Shown: positions 42,276 to 53,686, counted from the stretch's first letter. The stretch is DNA of 64,000 nucleotides from Aquimonas sp044377145 (GCF_044377145.1 NZ_JBILJQ010000016.1:15135-79134); one strand, 5' to 3'. The notes: generated by a model not told the origin, from the sequence alone. Numbers and translations: made by a program.

Positions 42276-43006
42276 GGGCTCACTGCGCCGGTGGCCGCAA
42301 GCGGGAAGCGCAGCATGATCTTGGTGCCGCCGAAGGTGCCGGGTGTCCGGTCGATGCGGCTCTGCAGTTCGGCCGCGCGACTGTGCATACCCTGTACTCC
42401 GCGCCCGCCTTGAATTGCATCGGGTGGGCCGAAACCGTCATCGCTGAGGTCAAGCAGCAGCTGCCCGCCGTCCGGACGGATCCGCACGCGCAAGCGCTTG
42501 GCCGCGGCATGCCGGATCGCATTGCTGATGCCCTCGCGCACGATCCGATGCAGGTGCAGGGCTTGGCCAGAGTCGAGCTGTGGGTCGGGCAGATCCGCGG
42601 CCTGCTCCCACAGCAGCTCGGCCTCTACGGTCCACAGGCGCTGGCGTGATTCTGCTTCGATATCGGCCAGCACGTTCGACAACGTGCCGGGCTCGCCACG
42701 CAAACGACTGACCGCGTCGCGCAGGTTCTGCACTACCGCACGGGCCTGGTCGGCAAAGGCCGGGGTTGGTGCGGTGTAGATCATTTGCAGTAGCTGCGAG
42801 CCGAGGTCGTCGTGCAGATCTCGATAGATCCTCTCGCGCTCTTCCAGTGCGGATTGCTGGCGAACGCGCGCGCGCTCATGTTTCGACTGCTCGGTGAACA
42901 GTTGCTGCTGGGCCTTCAGGCGGGTTCGAAGTTGGGCACACGAGCGCCACTGCCACGCGCACAGCGCGCATGCGCAGAGTGCACACCACGCTGCCAGCCA
43001 TGCCAC
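42272..43006 (-). CDS. Short sensor histidine kinase (HisKA_3 class)
   Basis: The 244-residue kinase has one Cys/Trp-rich N-terminal membrane span (about 1-20), a charged coiled coil (28-58), the phosphoacceptor H65 in YRDLHDDLGSQLLQMIY, and a GHKL ATPase domain (REGISNAIRHAAAKRLRVRI, then DDGFGPPDAIQGGRGVQGM). No sensory domain is present, although relatives of this class often carry a long N-terminal sensor. The start is a GTG, with no clear ribosome site. The signal may come through the membrane helix or a partner protein. It is coupled to the response regulator downstream. Confidence 0.86.
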   Translation of the reverse strand: MAWLAAWCALCACALCAWQWRSCAQLRTRLKAQQQLFTEQSKHERARVRQQSALEERERIYRDLHDDLGSQLLQMIYTAPTPAFADQARAVVQNLRDAVSRLRGEPGTLSNVLADIEAESRQRLWTVEAELLWEQAADLPDPQLDSGQALHLHRIVREGISNAIRHAAAKRLRVRIRPDGGQLLLDLSDDGFGPPDAIQGGRGVQGMHSRAAELQSRIDRTPGTFGGTKIMLRFPLAATGAVSP

Positions 43007-43715
43007 GCTCAGCGGCCTCGGCGCATGGAGTTGTGCTGATTCGGCATCCCCTGAATACGCGCATGCGCCTCGCGGCAGATGGCCTGCTCCGTCGCGAGAT
43101 CAGCACCCTGGCGTGCTGTCGCCGGTGCGACGAAAAACCGTGCGCGCGAGGCCTGTGCGTTCGCGATGCGCAGCTCGACGGCGGGCGCTCTCGCCCATAA
43201 CCTGGCGGAGGAGTAAACCGCGCGGGCGATGGCGGACTCCCGCCGACCAGAGTCCGACCAGCCGCGTGCCTCAGTCTTCGCCGCGACCCTGCACTGTCGG
43301 CTCAGCATGCCCCGGCCCCGCTCGCGTTTGCCCGCAGACGGCGAGCGGTCTACGTGAGCAGCGTCCTGTGTGGGGCCGCTGCGCTCGGCCAGAAGGTCGA
43401 AACGTGGTAACGCTACGGCAGGTTGTCCGTGTTCCATACCCGACATGTGTTGCTCTTGAGTGCTCCGCGCGCATCGCGCGGTTTCCCGACAGCCTCGACG
43501 ATGCGGGGTGTGTCGATGGCGATTGCGGTGCCGAAGTCGAGCAGACCCAGCCTGTGATTTGTGCAGCCTGTCTCGGACCCGGTCGCCGAAGTTGCTGGGC
43601 AGTCGAACCTCGACCCTGACGCACAAGTCTTACTGCCCGCTTGGCCTGCCGTCATGTGCGTGAAGTCTCCCGTGAGGCGACGCAGATCATGTCGGACCGG
43701 ACGCTCCGGAAGCGA
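43007..43715. other. 709-base stretch without a convincing gene
   Basis: No frame here matches a family I know. A minus-strand frame (43626 to 43009, 205 codons) ends 2 bases before the kinase GTG, so it sits like an upstream operon partner. Its codon use is poor in the first half (CGA, AGG, TCA, TTA) and better in the second, and its product is Arg/Ala-rich with no domain. Overlapping plus-strand frames look no better. The stretch could be a decayed sensor gene, a regulatory region for the kinase, or simply non-coding. Confidence 0.5.
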
Positions 43716-44630
43716 TCATTCGCTGCGACTGGCGATTCGCGCGCGTCCGGCCTTGCTGCCGTTGCTGCGGCCGAGTGCGTCCGACAACCATTGTCCGGTC
43801 GAGGCCAGGGCATCGGCATCGACGCCGTGTGTGAAGCCCAGCCCATCCAGCAGATAGAGCACGTCTTCGCTGGCGACATTGCCGGATGCACCTTTCGCGT
43901 ACGGGCAGCCGCCGGCGCCACTGGCGGCAGCATCGACCACGCGCACGCCGGCGTCCAGACAGGCGCTGATGTTGGCGATCGCCTGGCCGTAGGTATCGTG
44001 GAAATGCACCGCCAGTGCGCTCATCGGCACGACTGCGGCCACGGCATCCAGCATCGCGCGCGCCTTGCGCGGGGTGCCGACGCCGATGGTGTCGCCGAGC
44101 GAGATTTCGTAGCAGCCCATAGCAAACAGCCGCTGCGCGACGCGCACCACGTCGGCCAGCGGCACCTCGCCCTGGTACGGGCAGCCCAGCACGGTGGATA
44201 CGTAGCCGCGCACCGCGACGCCGTCGGCGCGAGCCGCTTCGATCACCGGCGCGAAGCGCTGCAGGCTTTCCGCGATGCTGGCGTTGATGTTCTTCTGCGA
44301 GAAGGCTTCAGAGGCCGCGCCGAACACCGCGATCTCCTCAACGCCGACGGCGCGGGCGCGCTCGTAGCCCTGCAGATTGGGCACCAGCACCGGATAGCGC
44401 ACGCCGGGCCGGCGCTGAATCGCTGCGAATACCTCGGCCGCATCAGCCAGCTGCGGCACCCACTTGGGGCTGACGAAGCTGGTCGCCTCCACGGTCTGCA
44501 GGCCGCAGGCGCCGAGGCGTTCGATCAGCTCGATCTTGAGTGCCGCCGGCAGCAGGGTCGATTCGTTCTGCAGGCCGTCGCGCGGGCCGACTTCGACGAT
44601 GCGGACGTGGTTGGAGTCTGCACTGCTCAT
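43716..44630 (-). CDS. mvaB: Hydroxymethylglutaryl-CoA lyase
   Basis: This enzyme splits HMG-CoA into acetyl-CoA and acetoacetate, the last step of leucine degradation. The 304-residue TIM-barrel protein shows the family opening VRIVEVGPRDGLQNE with catalytic Arg-Asp, SFVSPKWVPQLADA, AVHFHDTYGQAIANI with metal-binding histidines, and the C-terminal signature SGAGGCPYAKGASGNVASED with the active-site cysteine. It overlaps the preceding lipoprotein gene by 4 bases and lies downstream of the methylcrotonyl-CoA carboxylase subunit, which fits the pathway. Confidence 0.96.
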   Translation of the reverse strand: MSSADSNHVRIVEVGPRDGLQNESTLLPAALKIELIERLGACGLQTVEATSFVSPKWVPQLADAAEVFAAIQRRPGVRYPVLVPNLQGYERARAVGVEEIAVFGAASEAFSQKNINASIAESLQRFAPVIEAARADGVAVRGYVSTVLGCPYQGEVPLADVVRVAQRLFAMGCYEISLGDTIGVGTPRKARAMLDAVAAVVPMSALAVHFHDTYGQAIANISACLDAGVRVVDAAASGAGGCPYAKGASGNVASEDVLYLLDGLGFTHGVDADALASTGQWLSDALGRSNGSKAGRARIASRSE

Positions 44631-45255
44631 TGGCGGCTGCCTTCGCGGATCAGTTCGGCCTCGATCTCGGCCAGTGACTTGCGACTGCGTTCAAGCCGAA
44701 TCGACGGCTCGCGCTCGAACAGCCCGGCCGTGCCGACGATGCGCAGCACATCGGCGCGGGTGCCGCGCAGATAGACGTGCAGCTCGTTGAGCGTTGAAGA
44801 GACCGTGCCCTCCAGCAGTCCATCAATGACCATGCGGGCGGCGGCGCGGTCGTCGACCTTGTGGATATCGAGGCGATCGCCGCGCAGACGGTAGCGGGCG
44901 ATGTAGAAACTGCGCGCAGGCACCGGATCGATTCCGTGCACGGGCGGCAGGCTGACCAGATCCTGCAGCGAGGCGTCGGCGATCACGACATAGCGCTGGC
45001 CGCGGTGTTCAACGAAGTTCAGCGGCACCGGCACCGGGCGCAGCGGGCCGCCGGGTTCGAGCTGGGTCAGCAGGGTGCTGGCGCAGTTCGCATCGACCTG
45101 CAGGCCGGAGGCCTTGCTCTCATCGCTGCGGTCCAGCCACACGCCCTTCCAGGCCGCATCACAGCGCTCGATGCGCTCACCGGGCGGCGACTCGAAGCGG
45201 GTTTCGACGCAGCCGGCGAGCAGGCAGATCAGAGCGAGCAAGGCCAGGGCGCGGA

Positions 45256-45259
<4 letters not shown>
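44627..45259 (-). CDS. Lipoprotein of unknown function within the leucine-degradation genes
   Basis: The 210-residue product has a lipoprotein signal (MIRALALLALICLLAGC, lipidated C17) and a soluble domain rich in strands, including VEHRGQRYVVIADASLQDLV and ARSFYIARYRLRGDRLDIHK, with a charged helical C-terminus. I do not recognise the family. It overlaps both neighbours by 4 bases (ATGA on each side), so it is tightly coupled to the carboxylase and lyase genes although its product should reside in the envelope. The enzymes on either side are cytoplasmic, which makes a direct catalytic role unlikely. Confidence 0.8.
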
Positions 45260-47271
<2,012 letters not shown>

Positions 47272-47351
47272 CTCGCGAAGCGCGGCGCGCAGGGGCGGCG
47301 CCGCTACAGCGCGCTAGTTTCGGGGATTCGCTCGCGCTTGGCTATGTGGCC

Positions 47352-48302
47352 CTAGAGCCCGCTCAGCGCGCGCAGCTCGCTGCTGGGTTCGCCGCGTTCC
47401 CACAGTTCGTCGAATTCGTTCTGCAGCTGACGGCGACGGCCTTCGGCCCGCAGGCTGGCGGTGCCTTCGAATCGGCTGGCGAGCGGCCGGTGGAAGTAGC
47501 CGCCGGCATCGTTCAGCAGCAGGGCGCTGGGGTTCTGGCGGTCGACCGGCTCGATCACGCTGCGGACCTGGATCAGGCTGGTCAGGCGTTGTAGCAGGGG
47601 CAGCCAGGGATGCAGGTCACGCAGGGTGCTGGCGGCATCCTGCAGCAGGATGCGGACCTCCACGCCACGGCCGCGCGCCACCAGACTGCGCAATGCCTCC
47701 AGCGCCTGTGGTGTGCCCAGCAGCAGTGGGTCGAGATCGCGGCTGAAGATGCTCAGGCGATAGCGCGCCTGCTGCAGCAGCTCGAGGCTGAGCGCGCGCG
47801 CCTGATGCTCGGATTCGATCTTGAGTTCGACCGGGCCGGGACTGCGCTCGACCACATCCGCCGCCAGGGCACGGCGCATGTGCACATGCTCGATGCCGGC
47901 CTCCCAGAAATTCTCGCCATAGGCTTCGAAACCGTGGCGGACATAGAACGCGCAGGCGTGAACCTGCGAGTGCAGCTCGACTTCCGCAATGCCTCGGCTG
48001 CGCGCAATCTCGACCAGGCGCTCAAGCATCACCCCGCCGACACCTCGGCCGCGCCAGCTGGACACTACCGCCATCCGGCCGATGCGGCCGTCGGGCATCA
48101 GCCGCCCGGTGCCGATGGCCGTGCCGTCTTCGGCGCGCGCCAGCACGTGCTGGCAGAGTGGATCCAGCGCGTCGAGCTCGATTTCGAGCGGAACGTTCTG
48201 GCCGCGCACGAACACCTCGTCGCGGATCGCGCGCAGGGTGTCGAAATCGCGCCGGTAGTCGGCGGGCTCAACGCGGAAGCCTTCGGGGATCGGCGTAGTC
48301 AT
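47352..48302 (-). CDS. GNAT acetyltransferase fused to a C-terminal DUF7931-like domain
   Basis: The N-terminal part (about 1-145) is a GNAT N-acetyltransferase, with the acetyl-CoA loop in MAVVSSWRGRGVGGVMLERL and the later ELHSQVHACAFYVRHGFEAYG strand-helix. The C-terminal part (about 160-316) contains ALSLELLQQARYRLSIFSRD and ARGRGVEVRILLQDA, which resemble a phospholipase-D-like fold without HKD motifs. The substrate is unknown. The start at 48302 is preferred because it lies 4 bases after the roxA stop; the upstream extension is Ser/Arg-rich and overlaps roxA. Confidence 0.85.
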   Translation of the reverse strand: MTTPIPEGFRVEPADYRRDFDTLRAIRDEVFVRGQNVPLEIELDALDPLCQHVLARAEDGTAIGTGRLMPDGRIGRMAVVSSWRGRGVGGVMLERLVEIARSRGIAEVELHSQVHACAFYVRHGFEAYGENFWEAGIEHVHMRRALAADVVERSPGPVELKIESEHQARALSLELLQQARYRLSIFSRDLDPLLLGTPQALEALRSLVARGRGVEVRILLQDAASTLRDLHPWLPLLQRLTSLIQVRSVIEPVDRQNPSALLLNDAGGYFHRPLASRFEGTASLRAEGRRRQLQNEFDELWERGEPSSELRALSGL

Positions 48303-48306
48303 GGAC

Positions 48307-49530
48307 TCAGCGACGTGACTTCCGGACGGCTTGGGCGATGAGATGCCCCGCCTGGACCAGCGCCCAGGCGGCATCGCGGTCGATCGGCTTCAGCGCTTCG
48401 AAGTTGCCACCGCTGAGCGCATCGCCGCGGGCCAGCCGCTTGGCGCCGGCCAGTGTGCAGGCATAGGTCTCGCCATGAACAAACAGCTGCGCACCGCGGC
48501 CAGCGCGGCCCCAGGCGACGCGGCTGAACGGGTGCCAGACCAGTTCGCCACCGGCGGCCAACAGGGCTTCAAGCTCGGGCCGAGTCGGCAGGCGCGGTGC
48601 CGGCTGCGGCGTGCCGGCGTTGCGATATGCGGTTATGAAGCGACCGAACCACTGCGCGAGTGCGGCATCGTCCATCGCCAGCAGCGGCGCGAGGCTGGCG
48701 CGTACGCGGGCGATCGCGGCGGCGTCGATCTCGGCCGGGTCTGCCGCCGGCTGCAGATCGGCGTCGGTGAAGCGTTGTTCTTCGCCAAGGCCGGCGCTGA
48801 GCTCGTCGGCGAGGTCGGTGACCAGCTCATTAAGCGATGGCGCACGCATGCCCAGCGACAGCGTCAGGCAGCTGTCCTCGGCGACGCCGTGGTGGCCGAG
48901 ACCGGGCGGCAGGTACAGCATGTCGCCGGGGCCGAGCAGCCACTCATGGCTGGGGTTGAACTGCCGCAGCAGACGCAGCTGGGCGCCATCGCGGAAGTCC
49001 TTGGGCGCATTCGGGTCGGCATCGATCTGCCAGCGGCGATGGCCGAGGCCCTGCAGCAGGAACACGTCGTACTGGTCGACATGCGGGCCGACCGAGCCGC
49101 CCGCCACCGCGTAGCTGATCATGATGTCGTCGATCCGCCAGCGCGGCAGAAAGTCGAAGGCCGAGCGCAAGGCGCGCACGTCGCCGTCCCATTTGTCGAC
49201 GTCCTGCACCAGCAGTGTCCAGTCGCGTTCGCCCAGGCTGGCGAAGCGGTCCTCGGCGAAGGGGCCGGTTTCCAGCGCGTACTGGTCCTTCGTGCGGTCG
49301 TGCAGCACCAGCCGCGCCAGCGCGCCGTCCTCGCAGGCCAGACCGGCCAGGTCCTCGGGCGTGATTGGACAATCGAAGCCGGCGAAGGCGCCGCGGATAA
49401 GCAGCGGGCGCTTCTGCCAGTAGTCGCGCAGGAACTGTGCGGCCGACATGCCGAGCCGCTGCTTGGCCGTGGCCTGCACTTCGATCGGCAGGACGCTGGC
49501 GGCGGTGCGGGTTGTTAGCGTGCGGGCCAT
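48307..49530 (-). CDS. roxA: Ribosomal oxygenase: 50S protein L16 arginine 3-hydroxylase (cupin/JmjC)
   Basis: RoxA (YcfD) hydroxylates an arginine of ribosomal protein L16 using Fe(II), oxygen and 2-oxoglutarate. The 407-residue protein has FLRDYWQKRPLLIRGAF near the N-terminus, the iron ligands H150 and D152 in GPHVDQYDVFLLQGLGHRRW, a third histidine near 213 in LPPGLGHHGVAEDS, and a winged-helix-like C-terminal part. All three ligands are present. It begins one base after the purB stop, and the downstream acetyltransferase starts 4 bases after its own stop, so these form one transcript. Confidence 0.94.
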   Translation of the reverse strand: MARTLTTRTAASVLPIEVQATAKQRLGMSAAQFLRDYWQKRPLLIRGAFAGFDCPITPEDLAGLACEDGALARLVLHDRTKDQYALETGPFAEDRFASLGERDWTLLVQDVDKWDGDVRALRSAFDFLPRWRIDDIMISYAVAGGSVGPHVDQYDVFLLQGLGHRRWQIDADPNAPKDFRDGAQLRLLRQFNPSHEWLLGPGDMLYLPPGLGHHGVAEDSCLTLSLGMRAPSLNELVTDLADELSAGLGEEQRFTDADLQPAADPAEIDAAAIARVRASLAPLLAMDDAALAQWFGRFITAYRNAGTPQPAPRLPTRPELEALLAAGGELVWHPFSRVAWGRAGRGAQLFVHGETYACTLAGAKRLARGDALSGGNFEALKPIDRDAAWALVQAGHLIAQAVRKSRR

Positions 49531-49531
49531 T

Positions 49532-50941
49532 CTAGATCGCCTTCGCCAGCGCGGCAGCGAGGCCGGTGTAGTCGCCGGGCGTCATCATCAGCAGGCGCGA
49601 TTTGTCGTGCTCGGGCATGTCGAGCGAGGCGATGAAGGCGCGCATCGAATCCGCATTGATGCCGTGGCCGCGGGTCAGCGCCTTCAGCTGCTCGTACGGG
49701 TTGGGCAGGCCGTGGCGGCGCATCACCGTTTGCACCGGCTCGGCCATCACCTCCCAGGCGGCGTCCAGGTCGGCGGCGAGGCGGTCCGGGTCGGTCGAGA
49801 GTTTGTTCAGGCCGCGCATCAATGCGTCGATGGCGATCAGCGCATGCGCGAACGCCGTGCCGAGTGCGCGCAGCACAGTGGAGTCAGTCAGATCGCGCTG
49901 CCAGCGGCTGATCGGCAGCTTCATCGCGAAATGATCGAGCAGGCTGTTGGCGATACCGAAATTGCCCTCGGCGTTTTCGAAATCGATCGGATTGACCTTG
50001 TGCGGCATGGTCGAGCTGCCGACTTCACCGGCCTTCACCGCCTGCTTGAAATAGCCCAGCGAGATATAGCCCCACAGATCGCGGCAGAAATCGATGCCGA
50101 TGGTGTTGATCCGGCGCTGCACGTCGCACAGCTCGGCAATGCAGTCGTGCGGTTCGATCTGGGTGGTGTAGGGGTTGAACACCAGGCCAAGGCCTTCAAC
50201 GAAGCGCTGCGACAGCGCCGGCCAATTGACGTCCGGGTAGGCCACCACGTGCGCGTTGTAATTGCCGACCGCGCCATTGATCTTGCCCTGCAGTTCGACC
50301 GCATCGAACTGCTTGAGCTGGCGACGCAGGCGCGCCAGCACGTTGGCGATTTCCTTGCCAACGGTGGTCGGCGAGGCGGTTTGCCCGTGGGTGCGCGAGA
50401 GCATCGGCAGCTCGGCATGGGCGTGCGCGAGTTCGCGCAGCTTGGCTTCGAGCTTGGCCAAGGCGGGCTTCAGCACGCTTCTGCGCGCCTCCGCCAGCAT
50501 CAGCGAGTAGCTGAGGTTATTGATGTCTTCCGAGGTGCAGGCGAAGTGAACGAATTCCAGCGCCGGGCCCAGCTCGGCCGCGGTCGCGACAGCGGCTTCG
50601 TTCGCCGGGTCGGCACCGTCGCGCAGGCGTTCCTTGATGAAGTACTCGACCGCTTTGACGTCGTGATTGGTGGTGCGCTCGATCGCCTTGACGCGCTCGG
50701 CGTCGTCGATCGAGAACTCGGCAGCCAGCGCGCGCAGGCGGGCGGTGGCGGCCGCGGAGAAGGGCTTCAGCTCGACGATTGCCGGCTCGGCGGCCAGCGC
50801 CAGCAGCCATTCGATCTCGACCCGCACGCGGGCGCGGATCAGCCCGTACTCGGAGAAAATCGGCCGCAGGGCATCGACCTTGCTGGCGTAACGGCCGTCG
50901 ACGGGCGACAGAGCGGTAAGGGCGGACAGGGCAGAGGACAT
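49532..50941 (-). CDS. purB: Adenylosuccinate lyase
   Basis: This tetrameric enzyme releases fumarate in two steps of AMP synthesis. The 469-residue protein starts MSSALSALTALSPVDGRYAS, the standard PurB opening, so the ATG at 50941 is chosen although the frame is open far upstream. Signature segments are TNHDVKAVEYFIKERL, FVHFACTSEDINNLSYSLML, LSRTHGQTASPTTVGKE, and the mobile loop GSSTMPHKVNPIDFENAEGN. It is divergent from fumC, which also makes or uses fumarate and shares the superfamily; 111 bases separate the two starts. Confidence 0.97.
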   Translation of the reverse strand: MSSALSALTALSPVDGRYASKVDALRPIFSEYGLIRARVRVEIEWLLALAAEPAIVELKPFSAAATARLRALAAEFSIDDAERVKAIERTTNHDVKAVEYFIKERLRDGADPANEAAVATAAELGPALEFVHFACTSEDINNLSYSLMLAEARRSVLKPALAKLEAKLRELAHAHAELPMLSRTHGQTASPTTVGKEIANVLARLRRQLKQFDAVELQGKINGAVGNYNAHVVAYPDVNWPALSQRFVEGLGLVFNPYTTQIEPHDCIAELCDVQRRINTIGIDFCRDLWGYISLGYFKQAVKAGEVGSSTMPHKVNPIDFENAEGNFGIANSLLDHFAMKLPISRWQRDLTDSTVLRALGTAFAHALIAIDALMRGLNKLSTDPDRLAADLDAAWEVMAEPVQTVMRRHGLPNPYEQLKALTRGHGINADSMRAFIASLDMPEHDKSRLLMMTPGDYTGLAAALAKAI

Positions 50942-51052
50942 GGCGCTCGACAGGCTTGGAGGGCAGCGGCGAAGTTTACAGGCCGCCCGCCCGGGCCGCC
51001 GTGCCGCGGCGTGCGGGGGTAGGATCACGAACCCACCCGTGCGGAGATCGGC

Positions 51053-52459
51053 ATGCGCAGCAAGACCCGAATCGAACGCGACAGCCTGGGTGAACTCGAA
51101 GTCCCGGCCGAGGCGCTGTGGGGCGCGCAGACTCAGCGCGCGGTGCTGAATTTCCCCGTGTCGGGCCTGGCCATGCCGGCAGGTTTTCTGCGCGCGCTGG
51201 CGGCGATCAAGTCCGCCGCCGCCACCGCCAATGCCGAGCTGGGCCTGCTGGATGCGGCGATGGCCGAGGCGATTGCAGCCGCGGCGGGCGAGGTGATCGC
51301 GGGTCAGCACGCGAACCAGTTTCCGGTCGATGTGTTCCAGACCGGTTCGGGCACCTCCAGCAACATGAACATGAACGAGGTGCTGGCGACGCTGGCCTCG
51401 GCGCGCCTAGGGCGCCCGGTCTCGGCCAACGACCACATCAACATGGCGCAGAGCTCGAACGACGCGGTGCCGAGTGCGATCCAGATCGCCGCCGCGCAGG
51501 CCCTGCGCGAGGCCCTGCTGCCGGCGCTGAAGCTGCTTCGCAAGACCCTGGGCAAGCGCGCCGCCGGGCTCGACGGCGTCGCCAAAACCGGCCGCACTCA
51601 TTTGATGGACGCGATGCCGCTGACCTTCGGCCAGGAGCTCGGCACCTGGGAGGCGCAGCTTGGCCTGGCGCGCGAACGGATCGAGCAGGAGTCCGAACGG
51701 CTGCGCTTTCTGCCGCTGTCGGGCACCGCCATCGGCACCGGCATCAATGCCGATCCGGCTTTCGGCAAGCGTGCGTGTCGAGCGCTGCAGAAACTCACCG
51801 GCATCAAGTTCCGCCCGGCCGAGAATCTGTTCGTCGGCATCGCCGGGCAGGACGCCGCGCTGGCGCTGTCAGCGCAGTTGAACGGGCTGGCCGCGATCCT
51901 GATGAAGATCGCCAACGACCTGCGCTGGATGAACTCCGGCCCACTGGCCGGCCTTGGCGAAGTCGAGCTGCCGGCGCTGCAGCCGGGCAGCTCGATCATG
52001 CCGGGCAAGGTCAACCCGGTGATTCCGGAGGCGGTGGCGATGGTGTGCGCCCAGGTGATGGGTCAGCACGTGACGATCTCAATCGCCGCGCAGAGCGGCA
52101 ACTTCCAGCTCAATGTGATGCTGCCGCTGGTGGCGCATGCGCTGCTGCAGTCGATCGAGCTGTTGTCCAACGCGATGCGCCTGCTGGCCGACAAGGCGAT
52201 TGCCGGGTTTCGGGTGCGCACGGATCGGATCGAGCAGGCGCTGGCGCGCAATCCGATCCTGGTGACGGCGCTGAACCCGCTGATCGGCTACGCCAAGGGT
52301 GCGGAGATCGCCAAACGCGCCTATGTGGAAGGCCGGCCGCTGCTGGAAGTGGCGATGGAAGTCACCGGCGGGTCGGCGGAGCAGCTCGCCCCGCTGCTGG
52401 ACCCGCTGCAGCTGACTCGGGGCGGACTGGGTTCGGGCGGTGTCGGCGCGGGCGGCTGA
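51053..52459 (+). CDS. fumC: Fumarate hydratase, class II
   Basis: This iron-free enzyme interconverts fumarate and malate in the citric acid cycle. The 468-residue protein has TRIERDSLGELEVPAEALWG, QTGSGTSSNMNMNEVLA, and the family loop GSSIMPGKVNPVIPEA at 312-327. A Gly-rich end replaces the usual C-terminus. It stands alone on this strand. The 264 bases after its stop, before the convergent GGDEF regulator, hold no gene that I can support. Confidence 0.97.
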   Translation: MRSKTRIERDSLGELEVPAEALWGAQTQRAVLNFPVSGLAMPAGFLRALAAIKSAAATANAELGLLDAAMAEAIAAAAGEVIAGQHANQFPVDVFQTGSGTSSNMNMNEVLATLASARLGRPVSANDHINMAQSSNDAVPSAIQIAAAQALREALLPALKLLRKTLGKRAAGLDGVAKTGRTHLMDAMPLTFGQELGTWEAQLGLARERIEQESERLRFLPLSGTAIGTGINADPAFGKRACRALQKLTGIKFRPAENLFVGIAGQDAALALSAQLNGLAAILMKIANDLRWMNSGPLAGLGEVELPALQPGSSIMPGKVNPVIPEAVAMVCAQVMGQHVTISIAAQSGNFQLNVMLPLVAHALLQSIELLSNAMRLLADKAIAGFRVRTDRIEQALARNPILVTALNPLIGYAKGAEIAKRAYVEGRPLLEVAMEVTGGSAEQLAPLLDPLQLTRGGLGSGGVGAGG

Positions 52460-52723
52460 GCAATCGGCGCCGACCTGCGCGAGCTCAAAAGTCGGGCTGC
52501 GTGACGTTGAGATCGGCATCTCATCGGGCTGCTCAGCCGGCACATGGGCTGACGCCTGCACGCGCGCTCGCTATTCGCCAGGCCTTTCGACAGCAATCCA
52601 ATGCCTCAGAGCAGTGATCCGCTGTATCGGCGGTCTGTAACGCGTGGAATCAGCGCCACCACAGCGACTGTTCGAGCCGGCTGCATCTCTCAGCATCACA
52701 GCGCTTGCCAACGTGTGACTGAC

Positions 52724-53686
52724 TCAGCTGGCGACGGCCTCCCCGGCACCCCCGACGGCCTGCGCGGCGCGATCACGGCCGCTCTTTTTGGCGATGTACA
52801 GAGCTTTGTCGGCCAAGCCGATCAGGCGCTCCGGCGGCAGCTGGCCGTTCGGCACCCGCGTAGCCACGCCAAGGCTGATGCTGACCATGCCCTTGGGCGA
52901 CTGCGCGTGTGGAATTGCCAGACGCTCGACGTTGGCGCGTACGGTCTCGGCGATTTCCAGCGCCTGTTGGGCGGTGGTCTCCGGCAGCAGCAGGGCGAAC
53001 TCCTCGCCGCCGTAGCGGGCCGCCAGTTCGCACGGCCGGCGGATCGCGAACTGCAGCGCGCTGCTGATGCGGCGCAGACATTCGTCGCCCTGCAGGTGGC
53101 CATAGCTGTCGTTGTAGGGCTTGAAGAAATCGACATCGCACATCAGCAGCGACACCGGGTGCCGGCGGTGGCTGCCGCGCTCCCACTCGCTTTTGAGCAC
53201 GGTGTCGAAATGGCGGCGGTTGGCGAGGCCGGTCAGTCCGTCCATGGCCGACAGGCGCATCAGTTCTCGATTCACCTGGTCGAGCTGATGGGTGGTTTCG
53301 AGCAGTTTGTCGCGCATCTGCGCGATCCGCTGCATGGCGCGCACCTTGGCCGTCAGCACGACCGGGTTGATCGGTTTGATCAGGTAGTCGTCGCCGCCGG
53401 CCGCGATCCCGGCTTCGAGGTCGGAATCGCTGGTGCGACCGGTCAGAAACACGATCGGCGTCCACTCACCCGGGCCCTCGCTGGAGCGGATGCGCCGGGC
53501 CACTTCCATGCCGTCGATGTCAGGCAACTCAACGTCCAGCAGGATCAGGTCGGGACGCCGCTCGTGATACAGCACCAAGCCGCGCGCGCCGGTCTCCGCC
53601 TGCAGCGGCTCGATGCCGATTTCGCGCAGCAGGTGCGAGATCATCGCCTGGCTGGTGCGCGAATCCTCGATGACGAGCGCCCTCAC
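52724..53686 (-). CDS. PleD-like response regulator with GGDEF (diguanylate cyclase) output
   Basis: The 320-residue soluble protein joins an N-terminal receiver (acidic E7/D8, phosphoacceptor D51 in LILLDVELPDIDGMEVA, conserved Lys in YLIKPINP) to a GGDEF domain (motif GGEEF at 226-230) through a coiled linker. Phosphorylation should drive dimerisation and cyclic di-GMP synthesis. The inhibitory RxxD site reads RPCE, so product inhibition may be weakened. No kinase gene is adjacent; the cognate sensor must lie elsewhere, or phosphate comes from a distant hybrid kinase. Confidence 0.93.
   Translation of the reverse strand: MRALVIEDSRTSQAMISHLLREIGIEPLQAETGARGLVLYHERRPDLILLDVELPDIDGMEVARRIRSSEGPGEWTPIVFLTGRTSDSDLEAGIAAGGDDYLIKPINPVVLTAKVRAMQRIAQMRDKLLETTHQLDQVNRELMRLSAMDGLTGLANRRHFDTVLKSEWERGSHRRHPVSLLMCDVDFFKPYNDSYGHLQGDECLRRISSALQFAIRRPCELAARYGGEEFALLLPETTAQQALEIAETVRANVERLAIPHAQSPKGMVSISLGVATRVPNGQLPPERLIGLADKALYIAKKSGRDRAAQAVGGAGEAVAS

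Noticed and set aside
43009..43626. A minus-strand protein-coding gene upstream of the short kinase.
   Set aside because: Codon use is uneven, the product is Arg/Ala-rich and lacks any motif, so I describe the stretch but do not call a gene.
49532..51310. A long N-terminal extension of purB, reaching into fumC on the other strand.
   Set aside because: The extra 123 codons overlap the divergent fumC start and do not resemble the PurB N-terminus, which starts cleanly at 50941.
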